A DNA stretch of 11,696 nt, taken from assembly GCA_945971355.1 (NCBI GenBank), contig CAMFPD010000056.1, positions 1 to 11,696 on the forward strand. The letters run 5' to 3'. The stretch comes from an uncultured Lachnobacterium sp. (lineage in GTDB: Bacteria; Bacillota; Clostridia; Lachnospirales; Lachnospiraceae). The notes below the pieces were generated by a model. That model did not search any database. It had not been told where the DNA came from and saw only the letters and a list, made by a program, of their open reading frames with translations. The position numbers and the translations under genes are program-made. How positions within the stretch are numbered: position 1 is the stretch's first letter; the number at the start of each line of letters is the position of its first letter. Positions 1-6,849 of this stretch are shown in pieces.

Positions 1-1282
1 AGTTAAGTGTTGTCTGGTAACAGTTTTCTCCAACCTTTTCAAGACCTGAAGCATTTGCAAATTGTGCTACTGCAATCTGTCCAAGGCAAACTGTATTTCC
101 ATTGTCATAAGAACCGTAAATACATCCATCACCATCTACCGCAATTCCTGTCAATGCACCGAGAGCTTTTCCAGTACCCTTACCTCTGATTGTACCATTT
201 GTTGCACCAATTGTAGATGTACCATTATTGTTACAGTTAAGTGCTGCACTCCAATCCATTGTAATATTTGCAAAATTGCTTTCGGCTGCATTGTCTGGTG
301 CATTTACCGTATCTTCTGTACGAAGAAGAGATAGATTCAACATAACATTCTTGTTTGTAGCCCGATCCGCTGCCGGAACTTGTCCATTGACAATATTTGT
401 AAATGTACCATCTGTCTCATCGAATTTCAATACCGACTCGTTGAATAAGTCATTTAAGTTATATGCTCGTCCGTTAAATACTACGTCTCCTACTCTCCCC
501 TGACCATCTACTTTTACAAACTCACCATTTTCATCAAGTTCAAAAATTGACTTTGCTGTTTTACTTGTACCAGACGAAAGAATATCTGTAAGTGTAACAG
601 TATATTCTCCATCTGTTCCCCCTTCTCTTTCTTTGATATTGAATTTTGCTGTGTACTTATATCCAAGATCATCAAACAAGCCCAATGTAATAGTTCTACC
701 CTGATCCTTTGCATTGGTATCATTTTTATCAATAATTCCTGATGCATAAGCAAGCGTTGTTGCTTCTGGTGCAGATGTCTGATTCTGTGGAGCCATAACC
801 TGAAGTGGGGTAACTGTATCAACAATTACATTTCCATTTGCATCCACCTGCCATCCCTGTAATGTATATCCTGTAGAACTCATACACAGATATCCGTTTC
901 CATCAACATAGAAATCTCCAGCTCTGGTAAAGAATGTGCTTGTTCCATCACTTACAACAAAGAAATTGGTTGAATTCTTATCTGTAAGTTTTAAATCAAA
1001 TGGATTTCCTGTTGTCTCGGCCGCACCTGCTTTTGTGATAGAACCAGCTGTAGCTCCAGTTGTAACACCGAGACCTATCTGTTTTGCATTCTTTCCACCA
1101 GTTCCAGCCACTGGATTTCCTGATGAAGCAGACGCTGTTGTCTGATACATTATTTCACTAAATCTAACTGTTGAAGCTTTAAAAGCCTGTGTGTTAACAT
1201 TGGCAATATTATTACCAATAACATCCATCTTTGTCTGATGTGTCTTTAATCCTGACACAGCAGAGTAAAGTGATCTCATCAT
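1..1282 (-). CDS. flgE: Flagellar hook protein FlgE (partial, C-terminus missing)
   Basis: FlgE polymerises into the universal-joint hook outside the cell. It is exported by the flagellar type III system and added beneath the FlgD cap. The reading frame is open from an ATG at 1282 to the window edge (427 codons, no internal stop found). Residues 1-35 are the rod/hook N-terminal helix with the signature GNNIANVNTQAF (23-34). The middle (about 80-350) is the variable FlgE D2-type region. The last visible residues (FANASGLEKVGENCYQTT, about 406-423) match the approach to the conserved C-terminal domain, which lies beyond the window. An AGGAGG (1293-1298) sits 10 bases before the tandem ATG ATG start; the second ATG (1279) is equally possible. 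Five cysteines are present (133, 350, 387, 399, 421), which is unusual for an external flagellar protein. FlgF/FlgG-type rod proteins are the alternative, but position after flgD and the long middle favour FlgE. Confidence 0.93.
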   Translation of the reverse strand, partial: MMRSLYSAVSGLKTHQTKMDVIGNNIANVNTQAFKASTVRFSEIMYQTTASASSGNPVAGTGGKNAKQIGLGVTTGATAGSITKAGAAETTGNPFDLKLTDKNSTNFFVVSDGTSTFFTRAGDFYVDGNGYLCMSSTGYTLQGWQVDANGNVIVDTVTPLQVMAPQNQTSAPEATTLAYASGIIDKNDTNAKDQGRTITLGLFDDLGYKYTAKFNIKEREGGTDGEYTVTLTDILSSGTSKTAKSIFELDENGEFVKVDGQGRVGDVVFNGRAYNLNDLFNESVLKFDETDGTFTNIVNGQVPAADRATNKNVMLNLSLLRTEDTVNAPDNAAESNFANITMDWSAALNCNNNGTSTIGATNGTIRGKGTGKALGALTGIAVDGDGCIYGSYDNGNTVCLGQIAVAQFANASGLEKVGENCYQTTLN

Positions 1283-1292
1283 AATTAGTTGT

Positions 1293-1298
1293 CCTCCT
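1293..1298 (-). promoter_or_regulatory. Shine-Dalgarno site of flgE
   Basis: A perfect AGGAGG lies 10 bases upstream of the first ATG of flgE and supports a start at 1282 or 1279. It lies just downstream of the candidate intercistronic RNA structure (1308-1380), so that structure would leave this site unpaired. Confidence 0.8.
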
Positions 1299-1307
1299 AA
1301 TTTGGAC

Positions 1308-1380
1308 GACGCAGTTACCATTTCATCTGTCAATCAGAAATGATAGCCCCCATAAGGTCCAGCTACATAATCACTGCGCC
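1308..1380 (-). other. Possible structured RNA element between the small flagellar gene and flgE
   Basis: This covers most of the longest gap in the operon. On the transcript, GGCGCAGT (1373-1380, inside the last codons of the upstream gene) can pair with ACTGCGTC (1308-1315), with one G-U pair. Inside the loop a second inverted repeat, CATTTC/GAAATG (1319-1324 and 1337-1342), can form a 6-bp hairpin, and a short AGCT/GGCT pairing is also possible. There is no U-run, so it does not look like a terminator. It may be an RNA stabiliser or processing point ahead of flgE. The pairing was found by eye and may be chance. Confidence 0.3.
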
Positions 1381-1758
1381 ATCAATATTTGTAAATACAT
1401 TACTGTTTGTTTCTGTTTGATCCATTGCTGTCACTACCGTTTTATTTGGAACATTAACAATAAAAGCAAGATTGTCCACAAGAACAAGAGAATCGTTTAT
1501 TCCTTTTTTACTTGCAGCATCCACACCATTTTCGAGTCTGGCACTCTGACTCTCTGTAAGTGTAATATCTCTTTCGCTCAAACGCATTGATGCATGTTTT
1601 GAAAACTTAAGCTCTGAAGTGCTTTCAAGCTGTGTTTTTCGTAAAACCTCTTCGAATGAAACGTTTGAAGTCTGAGAACGGTTATTTATTGTTTTATTAT
1701 TTAAATATTGGCCTGTAACCTGTTCAATGGAAGAAAACTGTTTTGTTATTTTTTCCAT
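1363..1758 (-). CDS. Small flagellar-operon protein, TIGR02530/Flagellar_put family
   Basis: A 131-residue soluble protein of unknown biochemical function, from a family typically encoded between flgD and flgE in Firmicutes and some Proteobacteria. The conserved core is residues 51-112: FSKHASMRLSERDI (52-65), then a helix with ARLENGVDAASKKG, then SLVLVDNLAFIVNV (90-103) and TVVTAM (107-112). The His-Ala-x-x-Arg-Leu pattern and the final hydrophobic strand are the family hallmarks as I remember them. There is no signal peptide or membrane segment. It begins at an ATG with GGAGG and a second GAGG upstream, 22 bases after flgD. Position between hook-cap and hook genes suggests a role in hook assembly or export control; that is inference from context. 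The family call is confident, the role is not known. Confidence 0.85.
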   Translation of the reverse strand: MEKITKQFSSIEQVTGQYLNNKTINNRSQTSNVSFEEVLRKTQLESTSELKFSKHASMRLSERDITLTESQSARLENGVDAASKKGINDSLVLVDNLAFIVNVPNKTVVTAMDQTETNSNVFTNIDGAVIM

Positions 1759-1780
1759 ATAACCTCAGCCTCCATATTTG

Positions 1781-2515
1781 CTACTCAGCTCCAACATCGT
1801 TAGTTTCTTCACTGTTCTCGCTGTTATCTGTATCCTCTGTGTTGTTGCTATTCTCACGCTCTTCAAGTATTAACATTTTAGCTTCGTATAACTTCAATTT
1901 ACCAAGATCCTCTTCACTGACATATTTTTTCTGATAATCTGTAAGTCCATCATAAAGTTCTCTAATCTGCTCAAGAGCCTTTTTATACGATGTTGTGAGA
2001 TCTTCAATTGCAGGTAAAGCAGCAACCATATTTCCGATTGTCTTTGCAGATACAACTGCCTCATAATATTCTTCTGTGGAAATTGTATCAAGCTTATCAA
2101 GAGTATATAACTTATCATTAATCGATAGATATGTCTCTCCATCCTTATACATTACATAATCAACTATACCATCAGCAAAGCCAGTCTCCGATTCATCATC
2201 AACTACAACAACCTCTTTACCAACAAGGGCATTTGCCATAGACTTAATCGTTGAATCAGATGAATCACTAAGCGAATCCTTCATAGATAATGTTGCTTCC
2301 AGCTGCGAGAATGTAGCCATCTGTGCAACATAGTCTGTATTTGATGTAGGCTCTAATGGGTCCTGATACTGCATTTCTGCACACAACAGCTGAAGGAACT
2401 GGTCATATCCTAATTTGGACTTACCAATATTTTCATTTACTTTTGTCGCATCAGCCTTTTCTGTAGAAACAGATGACTCTATAACGCCATTTTTTACATG
2501 AGCAATATATGCCAT
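1781..2515 (-). CDS. flgD: Hook-capping (scaffolding) protein FlgD with a C-terminal helical extension
   Basis: FlgD caps the growing hook and lets exported FlgE subunits assemble. Residues 36-74 carry the FlgD core, with DQFLQLLCAEMQYQDPLEP then NTDYVAQMATFSQLEA. Residues about 95-142 (ALVGKEVVVVDD, a small beta-rich segment) replace the usual FlgD Ig/Tudor region in reduced form. Residues about 162-220 form a predicted helical module (ALPAIEDLT, ELYDGLTDYQKKYVS, KLKLYEAKMLILEE) that resembles the ALP-LT-YDALT-QK-V-KL-AE modules of Gram-positive cell-surface proteins rather than a standard FlgD domain. Residues 221-244 are a low-complexity acidic tail (Asn/Glu/Asp/Ser/Thr). There is one cysteine (45). 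The ATG at 2515 follows AAAGGAG at 5-base spacing and starts 13 bases after fliK. The FlgD assignment is strong from core and position; the extension's origin is inference. Confidence 0.92.
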   Translation of the reverse strand: MAYIAHVKNGVIESSVSTEKADATKVNENIGKSKLGYDQFLQLLCAEMQYQDPLEPTSNTDYVAQMATFSQLEATLSMKDSLSDSSDSTIKSMANALVGKEVVVVDDESETGFADGIVDYVMYKDGETYLSINDKLYTLDKLDTISTEEYYEAVVSAKTIGNMVAALPAIEDLTTSYKKALEQIRELYDGLTDYQKKYVSEEDLGKLKLYEAKMLILEERENSNNTEDTDNSENSEETNDVGAE

Positions 2516-2528
2516 AAATACTCCTTTC

Positions 2529-4106
2529 TTATACTGTCAAATCAACAGAATTTCCATTATCTTTCATAATCTGGGTTAATAAAGCCTCTTCTTCAGACAT
2601 AACCCCTGACAATTCATCTAGCGAAGATAAGTTAATACTCCTTCTTCTATGTCCTGACATTTCTTCCTGATACTGGCCTTCCTGTTCCTGTCTTGACTGA
2701 TCCTGTTCAAGATTTCTCTCAAACTCATGGGATGAAACAGTAACCTCAACTGCATCAACCTTCACACCAGCCTGATTCAGATTTTCTTTCAGTGTCACCA
2801 TCTGAGCTTCAAGGACTTCTCTTACAATTTCGTTTGTAGCAACAAACTGTGCGCTTACTACACCTTCCTTAGACGAAAGGTTGACATACACCTTTCCAAG
2901 ATTTTCTGGATTAAGCTGCATCTCAATAGATGTAGCACTTTGAGAAATACTTAATTTTACATTTTCAGCTATCTGGTTTATTAATTCTGTAGTCTCAGAA
3001 GAAACAAAGGATTTTTGAATATCATTTATGCCATCCTCGTCTAAATTAAATATAGAATTAACTTCCGGACTATGTGCCATTGCAGAAGCACCATTGTCTA
3101 AATTTCCATATGCATTATTTTCTCTGTCGCCATTAGAATATGTATCAGAAGCAGTCTCAGCATTGTCAACACTTACCTTTTCCAAATTCAAAACAGATTC
3201 ATCACTAACACTTTCGCTATTATTAGTTACAGTTTTAATTTCCTCTTCTGACGCCAAACCAGAATAAGCATCTGCATCTTCATTCGAAAGAACAGCTCCC
3301 TGGTCACCAGCGCTTACATCCGCATTCTGATTTTGAATATCAGCATCTGCATCTTCATTTGAAAGAACAGCTCCCTGGTTACCAGCGCTTACATCCGCAT
3401 TCTGATTTTGAATATCAGCATCTGCATCTTCATTTGAAAGAACAGCTCCCTGGTTACCAGCGCTTACATCCGCATTCTGATTTTGAATATCAGCATCTGT
3501 AAAATCCTTCACTATAGTTGCAATATCAATACCTTCATCTTGTGATTCAATTACATCCATCTGTGAAATTAGTTCTGCCATTTCATCATATGGAATCCCA
3601 AGGTTGGAAGCTGTCTGAGAAACAATTTCGTTTACATCAGAGAGCAACTGTTGGAAATTCTCATTAAACAGCAATTCAGTTGAATCAGTGGAAACATTTA
3701 ATTCAATTGCAAGCTTTGCCAGATTTTCTTGTTCAATCAAATCAATAGGAGCAAGTCCAAGATACTCCATCACTTCAATCAACTGCTCTTTATCAACATT
3801 TAAATCTTCAGATACAGTTTCAACCAAATCTTCTTCCAGCTTTTCAATATCTTCGCTGATTTCATCAAGCTTCATTTCCTCTGGGGTCTTATCAGATGGT
3901 TCAATATCTTTCTTCTTATATTTGTACTGTTGATACTCAGTTTCAGAATCCTTTGCAGCATCTGTTTTAACACTCTTTTTGTCATCAAAAACTGGTTTTG
4001 CCATATAATCAGAAAACAAAACATCACTCTTTGAATCAGATACACGGTTTGAAGTTTTAACTGTATTCACCGCAAATATCTGTTCTGTCAAATTAACTCC
4101 ATCCAT
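2529..4106 (-). CDS. fliK: Flagellar hook-length control protein FliK
   Basis: FliK is secreted during hook growth, measures hook length, and its C-terminal domain switches the export gate from rod/hook to filament substrates. This copy has 525 residues. The N-terminal two thirds is acidic, low-complexity and poorly conserved, as usual for the ruler part. Residues about 205-280 hold three tandem 25-residue repeats containing DIQNQNADVSAG and QGAVLSNEDAD. The C-terminal Flg_hook domain is at about 383-475, with the hallmark MQLNPENLGKVYVNL (396-410) followed by VSAQFVATNEIVREVLEAQ and a second helix LKENLNQAGVKVDAVEV. A Gln/Glu-rich then basic (HRRRS) tail follows. The ATG has GGAGG 7 bases upstream and lies 36 bases after the MgtE_N-like gene. 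The repeat has no counterpart that I know of in other FliK proteins. Confidence 0.92.
   Translation of the reverse strand: MDGVNLTEQIFAVNTVKTSNRVSDSKSDVLFSDYMAKPVFDDKKSVKTDAAKDSETEYQQYKYKKKDIEPSDKTPEEMKLDEISEDIEKLEEDLVETVSEDLNVDKEQLIEVMEYLGLAPIDLIEQENLAKLAIELNVSTDSTELLFNENFQQLLSDVNEIVSQTASNLGIPYDEMAELISQMDVIESQDEGIDIATIVKDFTDADIQNQNADVSAGNQGAVLSNEDADADIQNQNADVSAGNQGAVLSNEDADADIQNQNADVSAGDQGAVLSNEDADAYSGLASEEEIKTVTNNSESVSDESVLNLEKVSVDNAETASDTYSNGDRENNAYGNLDNGASAMAHSPEVNSIFNLDEDGINDIQKSFVSSETTELINQIAENVKLSISQSATSIEMQLNPENLGKVYVNLSSKEGVVSAQFVATNEIVREVLEAQMVTLKENLNQAGVKVDAVEVTVSSHEFERNLEQDQSRQEQEGQYQEEMSGHRRRSINLSSLDELSGVMSEEEALLTQIMKDNGNSVDLTV
3268..3492 (-). repeat. 75-bp in-frame tandem repeat (three copies) inside fliK
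   Basis: Three head-to-tail copies start at 3268, 3343 and 3418, with exactly 75-base period. Copies 3343-3417 and 3418-3492 are identical. Copy 3268-3342 differs at two bases: one is silent and one gives Asp for Asn in AGDQG. A fourth start (3493-3500) matches 7 of 8 bases before breaking off. The period is 25 codons, so copy changes keep the frame. The near-identity shows recent duplication or ongoing homogenisation. The array has no spacers and lies inside a gene, so it is not a CRISPR. Confidence 0.97.
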
Positions 4107-4142
4107 TCTTTTTCCTCCTTTCTTTAATTTTCAATTAATAAT

Positions 4143-5006
4143 TTACATACCACTCGGTTCCATCATCTCTGTAACCTTTGCAGCAGTATCGGAATTCATC
4201 TTGCCAAGTATATTAGCTCTAGACTCAGTATCCATTGCCTTTAAGATATCAGACACAAGCTCAAGGTTATCTGTCATTGTGTCAAATATTGCAGCTGCCT
4301 CTTTCGGTTTCATCGATGCATATGTTGTTGCATAATCTGAAATCTCCTGGTCTGCTTCAAGTTGTTCTACAACCTGTTTATATAAAACCTCAGCATTTTC
4401 TGGCGCAATGCTTTCATAATAGGTCTTATATTCATTTATATCGGGTGCTTCATCGGAAAAAACAACCTCTTCATAGAATTTTTCCTTCTCTTCCTCAAAC
4501 TGCGCTTCAGCCTCTTTGTATACAGATAATTCCTCCACCTGAGCCTGCAATGCTGCAATTGTCTCACTATCAGATGAAGTAGATGAGTTTGCCTCATCTA
4601 ACTGAAGTTCTAACTCCTTAATTCTATCTACAGCATCGTCTATAGAATCAAACTGGTACTCTGTATCAACCTCAATTCCATTATTTACTACCGGAAGAAT
4701 CTTATTAACATACTTAACATCCTTTAAATACGGATATAATACTGTAGAACCAAAGCCTCCTACATCAGTTTTAATTAAAAGTGCAATAATTCCAAGCCAA
4801 ATAACAATCACAAGAAGAGTAACTATGAATAGAACAAACTTACTACCTGTTCCACTCTCCTCTGTGTCATCCTGATCCACTTCATCTTTCTTAGCTTTTT
4901 TCTGTGCCTTCTTTGCTTCCTTAGCCTCTTTTTGGGCTTTCTTTTTTTCTTCCTTTGCCTTTTTCTTATCGACAGTTTCTTCTAATTCTTCGTTATTGTC
5001 AGCCAT
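4143..5006 (-). CDS. ylxF: Membrane-anchored flagellar protein with C-terminal MgtE_N-like domain (YlxF/MotE/FlbB-like)
   Basis: A 287-residue protein in the slot held by ylxF between fliJ and fliK in Bacillus. Residues 1-52 are an extreme Lys/Glu/Ala-rich cytoplasmic segment (KKKAKEEKKKAQKEAKEAKK). Residues 57-78 form one clear transmembrane helix (FVLFIVTLLVIVIWLGIIAL). Residues about 120-185 are predicted coiled coil (IKELELQLDEAN, IAALQAQVEELSVYKEAEAQFEEEKEK). Residues about 228-283 are a MgtE_N-like helical repeat (YASMKPKEAAAIFDTM, ILKAMDTESRANILGKMN, AAKVTEMME). The topology puts the C-terminal part outside the membrane. Related proteins (MotE in rhizobia, FlbB in spirochaetes) act as stator chaperone or collar, so a stator- or basal-body-assembly role is plausible but inferred. 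It is not a Mg transporter: only one membrane helix is present. The ATG at 5006 follows AAAGGAG at 7-base spacing, 12 bases after fliJ. Confidence 0.78.
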   Translation of the reverse strand: MADNNEELEETVDKKKAKEEKKKAQKEAKEAKKAQKKAKKDEVDQDDTEESGTGSKFVLFIVTLLVIVIWLGIIALLIKTDVGGFGSTVLYPYLKDVKYVNKILPVVNNGIEVDTEYQFDSIDDAVDRIKELELQLDEANSSTSSDSETIAALQAQVEELSVYKEAEAQFEEEKEKFYEEVVFSDEAPDINEYKTYYESIAPENAEVLYKQVVEQLEADQEISDYATTYASMKPKEAAAIFDTMTDNLELVSDILKAMDTESRANILGKMNSDTAAKVTEMMEPSGM

Positions 5007-5018
5007 TTAACTTCTCCT

Positions 5019-5459
5019 TTATTTATAGTTGTATGTAAAGCTTACAAGCTGATCGATTTCCTTTGCTTCCTCCGCTTTCAGCTCCTCTTTAAACTTTTCA
5101 AAATCCTTCTCTTTCAGTTTCTCCTGAGTCTTTCTCTCCATCATAATACGATTGAGTTCATTCCTCGCAGTCTCCACAGCCTTCTCAGCCTTATGAACCT
5201 CAACCATCTGCCTTCTGACTATGGTTTTCATGGTATTTACATCATTTCTGGCATTTGTAACTGCTTTAATATCTATATTTCCATTCATAAGTTCCTTAAG
5301 CTTCTTTTCATAACCCACACGTCTCAGCATAAGCTCCTGAAGTATTTCCTGCTCCTCGAGATACTTACGATTTGCAGCTGCATATACATTCTTTGCCTGA
5401 GTTTCAAGCTTTATTTTTATATTCAGGATATTCTGCATCCTATACACAAATTTTGCCAT
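5019..5459 (-). CDS. fliJ: Flagellar export protein FliJ
   Basis: FliJ is the small coiled-coil stalk of the FliH-FliI-FliJ export ATPase. It couples the FliI hexamer to the export gate and helps chaperone exchange. The protein is 146 residues and almost wholly helical, rich in Lys/Glu/Arg, with the family N-terminus MAKFVYRMQNILNIKIKLE and the two-helix hairpin pattern (KYLEEQEILQELMLRR, then VRRQMVEVHKAEKAVETARN). I chose the ATG at 5459 because AAGGGG lies about 10 bases upstream and the protein then begins as FliJ proteins do. A longer in-frame GTG start at 5489 would add ten non-conserved residues and has no ribosome site. Identification rests on helical pattern, size and position right after fliI, since FliJ sequences are weakly conserved. 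Confidence 0.88.
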   Translation of the reverse strand: MAKFVYRMQNILNIKIKLETQAKNVYAAANRKYLEEQEILQELMLRRVGYEKKLKELMNGNIDIKAVTNARNDVNTMKTIVRRQMVEVHKAEKAVETARNELNRIMMERKTQEKLKEKDFEKFKEELKAEEAKEIDQLVSFTYNYK

Positions 5460-5519
5460 GTACTTCGATCCCCTTACTTTTGGCAACACTTATTACGAAA
5501 TATCTTTTTCTGCAAATAT

Positions 5520-6830
5520 CTATTCTTCAAATACCTGTTCTAAAAGCTGCAATTCTTCATCAAATAAAAATTTCTCATCAGTACCCTGGCACAGAAATTC
5601 ATTTATCTGGCGAATTTTTTTAATCGCATAGTCTATATCCGGATTTGAACCAGCCTTGTAGGCTCCGATATTTATTAAGTCTTCTGCTTCATTATATGTA
5701 GCCAAAACACTCTTCAATTTGCCTGCAAGTTCCTTGTGCTCCTTGGAAGCAATAGAACTCATAACTCTGGATATACTTTGTAACACATCTATTGCCGGAT
5801 AATGGTTTTTATGTCCAAGCTTTCTATCCAACATAATGTGTCCGTCCAAAATACTTCTTGCCGTATCAGTTATCGGTTCATTAAAATCATCACCATCCAC
5901 AAGAACTGTATATAGTCCCGTTATCGATCCCTTGTCATTTGTTCCAGCCCTCTCAAGAAGCTTTGGCATTTCCGAGTATACACTTGGTGGATAGCCTCTT
6001 GTAACTGGCGGCTCACCTGATGCAAGTCCTATCTCTCGCTGAGCCATAGAAAATCGTGTAAGAGAATCCATCATCAAAAGCACATCTTTTCCCTGGTCTC
6101 TAAAATATTCAGCTATTGTTGTAGCTGTCATGGCAGCTGTTTTTCTAATCAGCGCAGGTTTGTCAGAAGTTGCAACCACAACCACAGACCTTGCCATTCC
6201 CTCTGGTCCTAAATCTCGTTCAATAAACTCTCTAACCTCTCTACCACGTTCACCAATAAGAGCAATTACATTTATATCAGCCTTTGTATTTCTTGCAAAC
6301 ATACCCATAAGAGTACTTTTACCAACTCCAGAGCCTGCAAAAATTCCAATACGCTGGCCTTTTCCTACAGTAATTAATCCATCCACCGCTTTAACACCAA
6401 GAGGCAGTACCTCATGGATAATCACCCTCTCCATAGGGTCTGGTGGCATCGCTTCAACAGAATATGACGCCGACGATTTAATATCTGCACCATCTGTAAC
6501 ACGCCCAATTCCATCAAGAGTATGCCCTAAAAGTTCATCTCCCACAGAAACAGATAATGGATGCCCCGTATTTTCAACAACGCATCCAACTCCAACGCCC
6601 TCAACGCTGTCAAACGGCATCAAAATCAAGTTTGAATCACGAAAACCAACAACTTCCGCCATTACAAACTCTGTTCTGTCTGCATCAAGATATATCATGC
6701 ACATGTCATTTAATCTCGCCTCAGGTCCCACAGATTCAATTGTAAGTCCAACTACCTTTGCAACTTTTCCAAAGCATTTATAATATTGTCCATCTAACAG
6801 TTTTAAATACTTTTCCGCCTTCTTAAGCAA
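5520..6830 (-). CDS. fliI: Flagellum-specific export ATPase FliI
   Basis: FliI is the F1-beta-like hexameric ATPase that energises and unfolds substrates for flagellar type III export on the cytoplasmic side. The 436 residues match the family length. Visible motifs: Walker A GSGVGKST (166-173), GERGREVREF (193-202), Walker B region LLMMDSLTRF (251-260), and the FliI/YscN signature SGEPPVTRGYPPSVY (271-285). The C-terminal domain carries LINIGAYKAGSNPDID (385-400). An F-type ATP synthase or YscN subunit is excluded by the flagellar context and signature. The start is TTG at 6830: an in-frame TGA stop lies 15 bases upstream, and the next Met is residue 43, inside the conserved N-terminal barrel. 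GGGGAAG (6836-6842) sits 5 bases before the TTG. The gene starts 19 bases after fliH. Confidence 0.97.
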   Translation of the reverse strand: MLKKAEKYLKLLDGQYYKCFGKVAKVVGLTIESVGPEARLNDMCMIYLDADRTEFVMAEVVGFRDSNLILMPFDSVEGVGVGCVVENTGHPLSVSVGDELLGHTLDGIGRVTDGADIKSSASYSVEAMPPDPMERVIIHEVLPLGVKAVDGLITVGKGQRIGIFAGSGVGKSTLMGMFARNTKADINVIALIGERGREVREFIERDLGPEGMARSVVVVATSDKPALIRKTAAMTATTIAEYFRDQGKDVLLMMDSLTRFSMAQREIGLASGEPPVTRGYPPSVYSEMPKLLERAGTNDKGSITGLYTVLVDGDDFNEPITDTARSILDGHIMLDRKLGHKNHYPAIDVLQSISRVMSSIASKEHKELAGKLKSVLATYNEAEDLINIGAYKAGSNPDIDYAIKKIRQINEFLCQGTDEKFLFDEELQLLEQVFEE

Positions 6831-6835
6831 TGTTT

Positions 6836-6842
6836 CTTCCCC
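6836..6842 (-). promoter_or_regulatory. Ribosome binding site that fixes the TTG start of fliI
   Basis: GGGGAAG lies 5 bases upstream of the TTG at 6830. With the in-frame TGA just upstream and no nearby ATG or GTG, it makes TTG the only reasonable start for fliI. Confidence 0.65.
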
Positions 6843-6849
6843 ATCTCAG

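Noticed and set aside
514..825. A separate 103-codon minus-strand frame inside flgE.
   Set aside because: It is an out-of-frame shadow; the FlgE frame is open throughout and matches the hook family.
3268..3492. Regular 75-bp repeats as a CRISPR array.
   Set aside because: Copies are contiguous without spacers, keep the reading frame and lie within fliK; it is a coding tandem repeat.
4143..5006. Magnesium transporter MgtE.
   Set aside because: Only the MgtE_N-like helical repeat is present; there is one membrane helix, no CBS domains and no transporter domain, and it sits in the ylxF slot.
5460..5489. Longer fliJ from the GTG at 5489.
   Set aside because: No ribosome site precedes it and the ten extra residues are not FliJ-like; AAGGGG lies upstream of the ATG at 5459.
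6130..6783. A 217-codon open frame on the plus strand opposite fliI.
   Set aside because: It is antisense to the strongly conserved FliI coding sequence, has biased Ser/Thr/Pro composition typical of an antisense shadow, and shows no recognisable domain.
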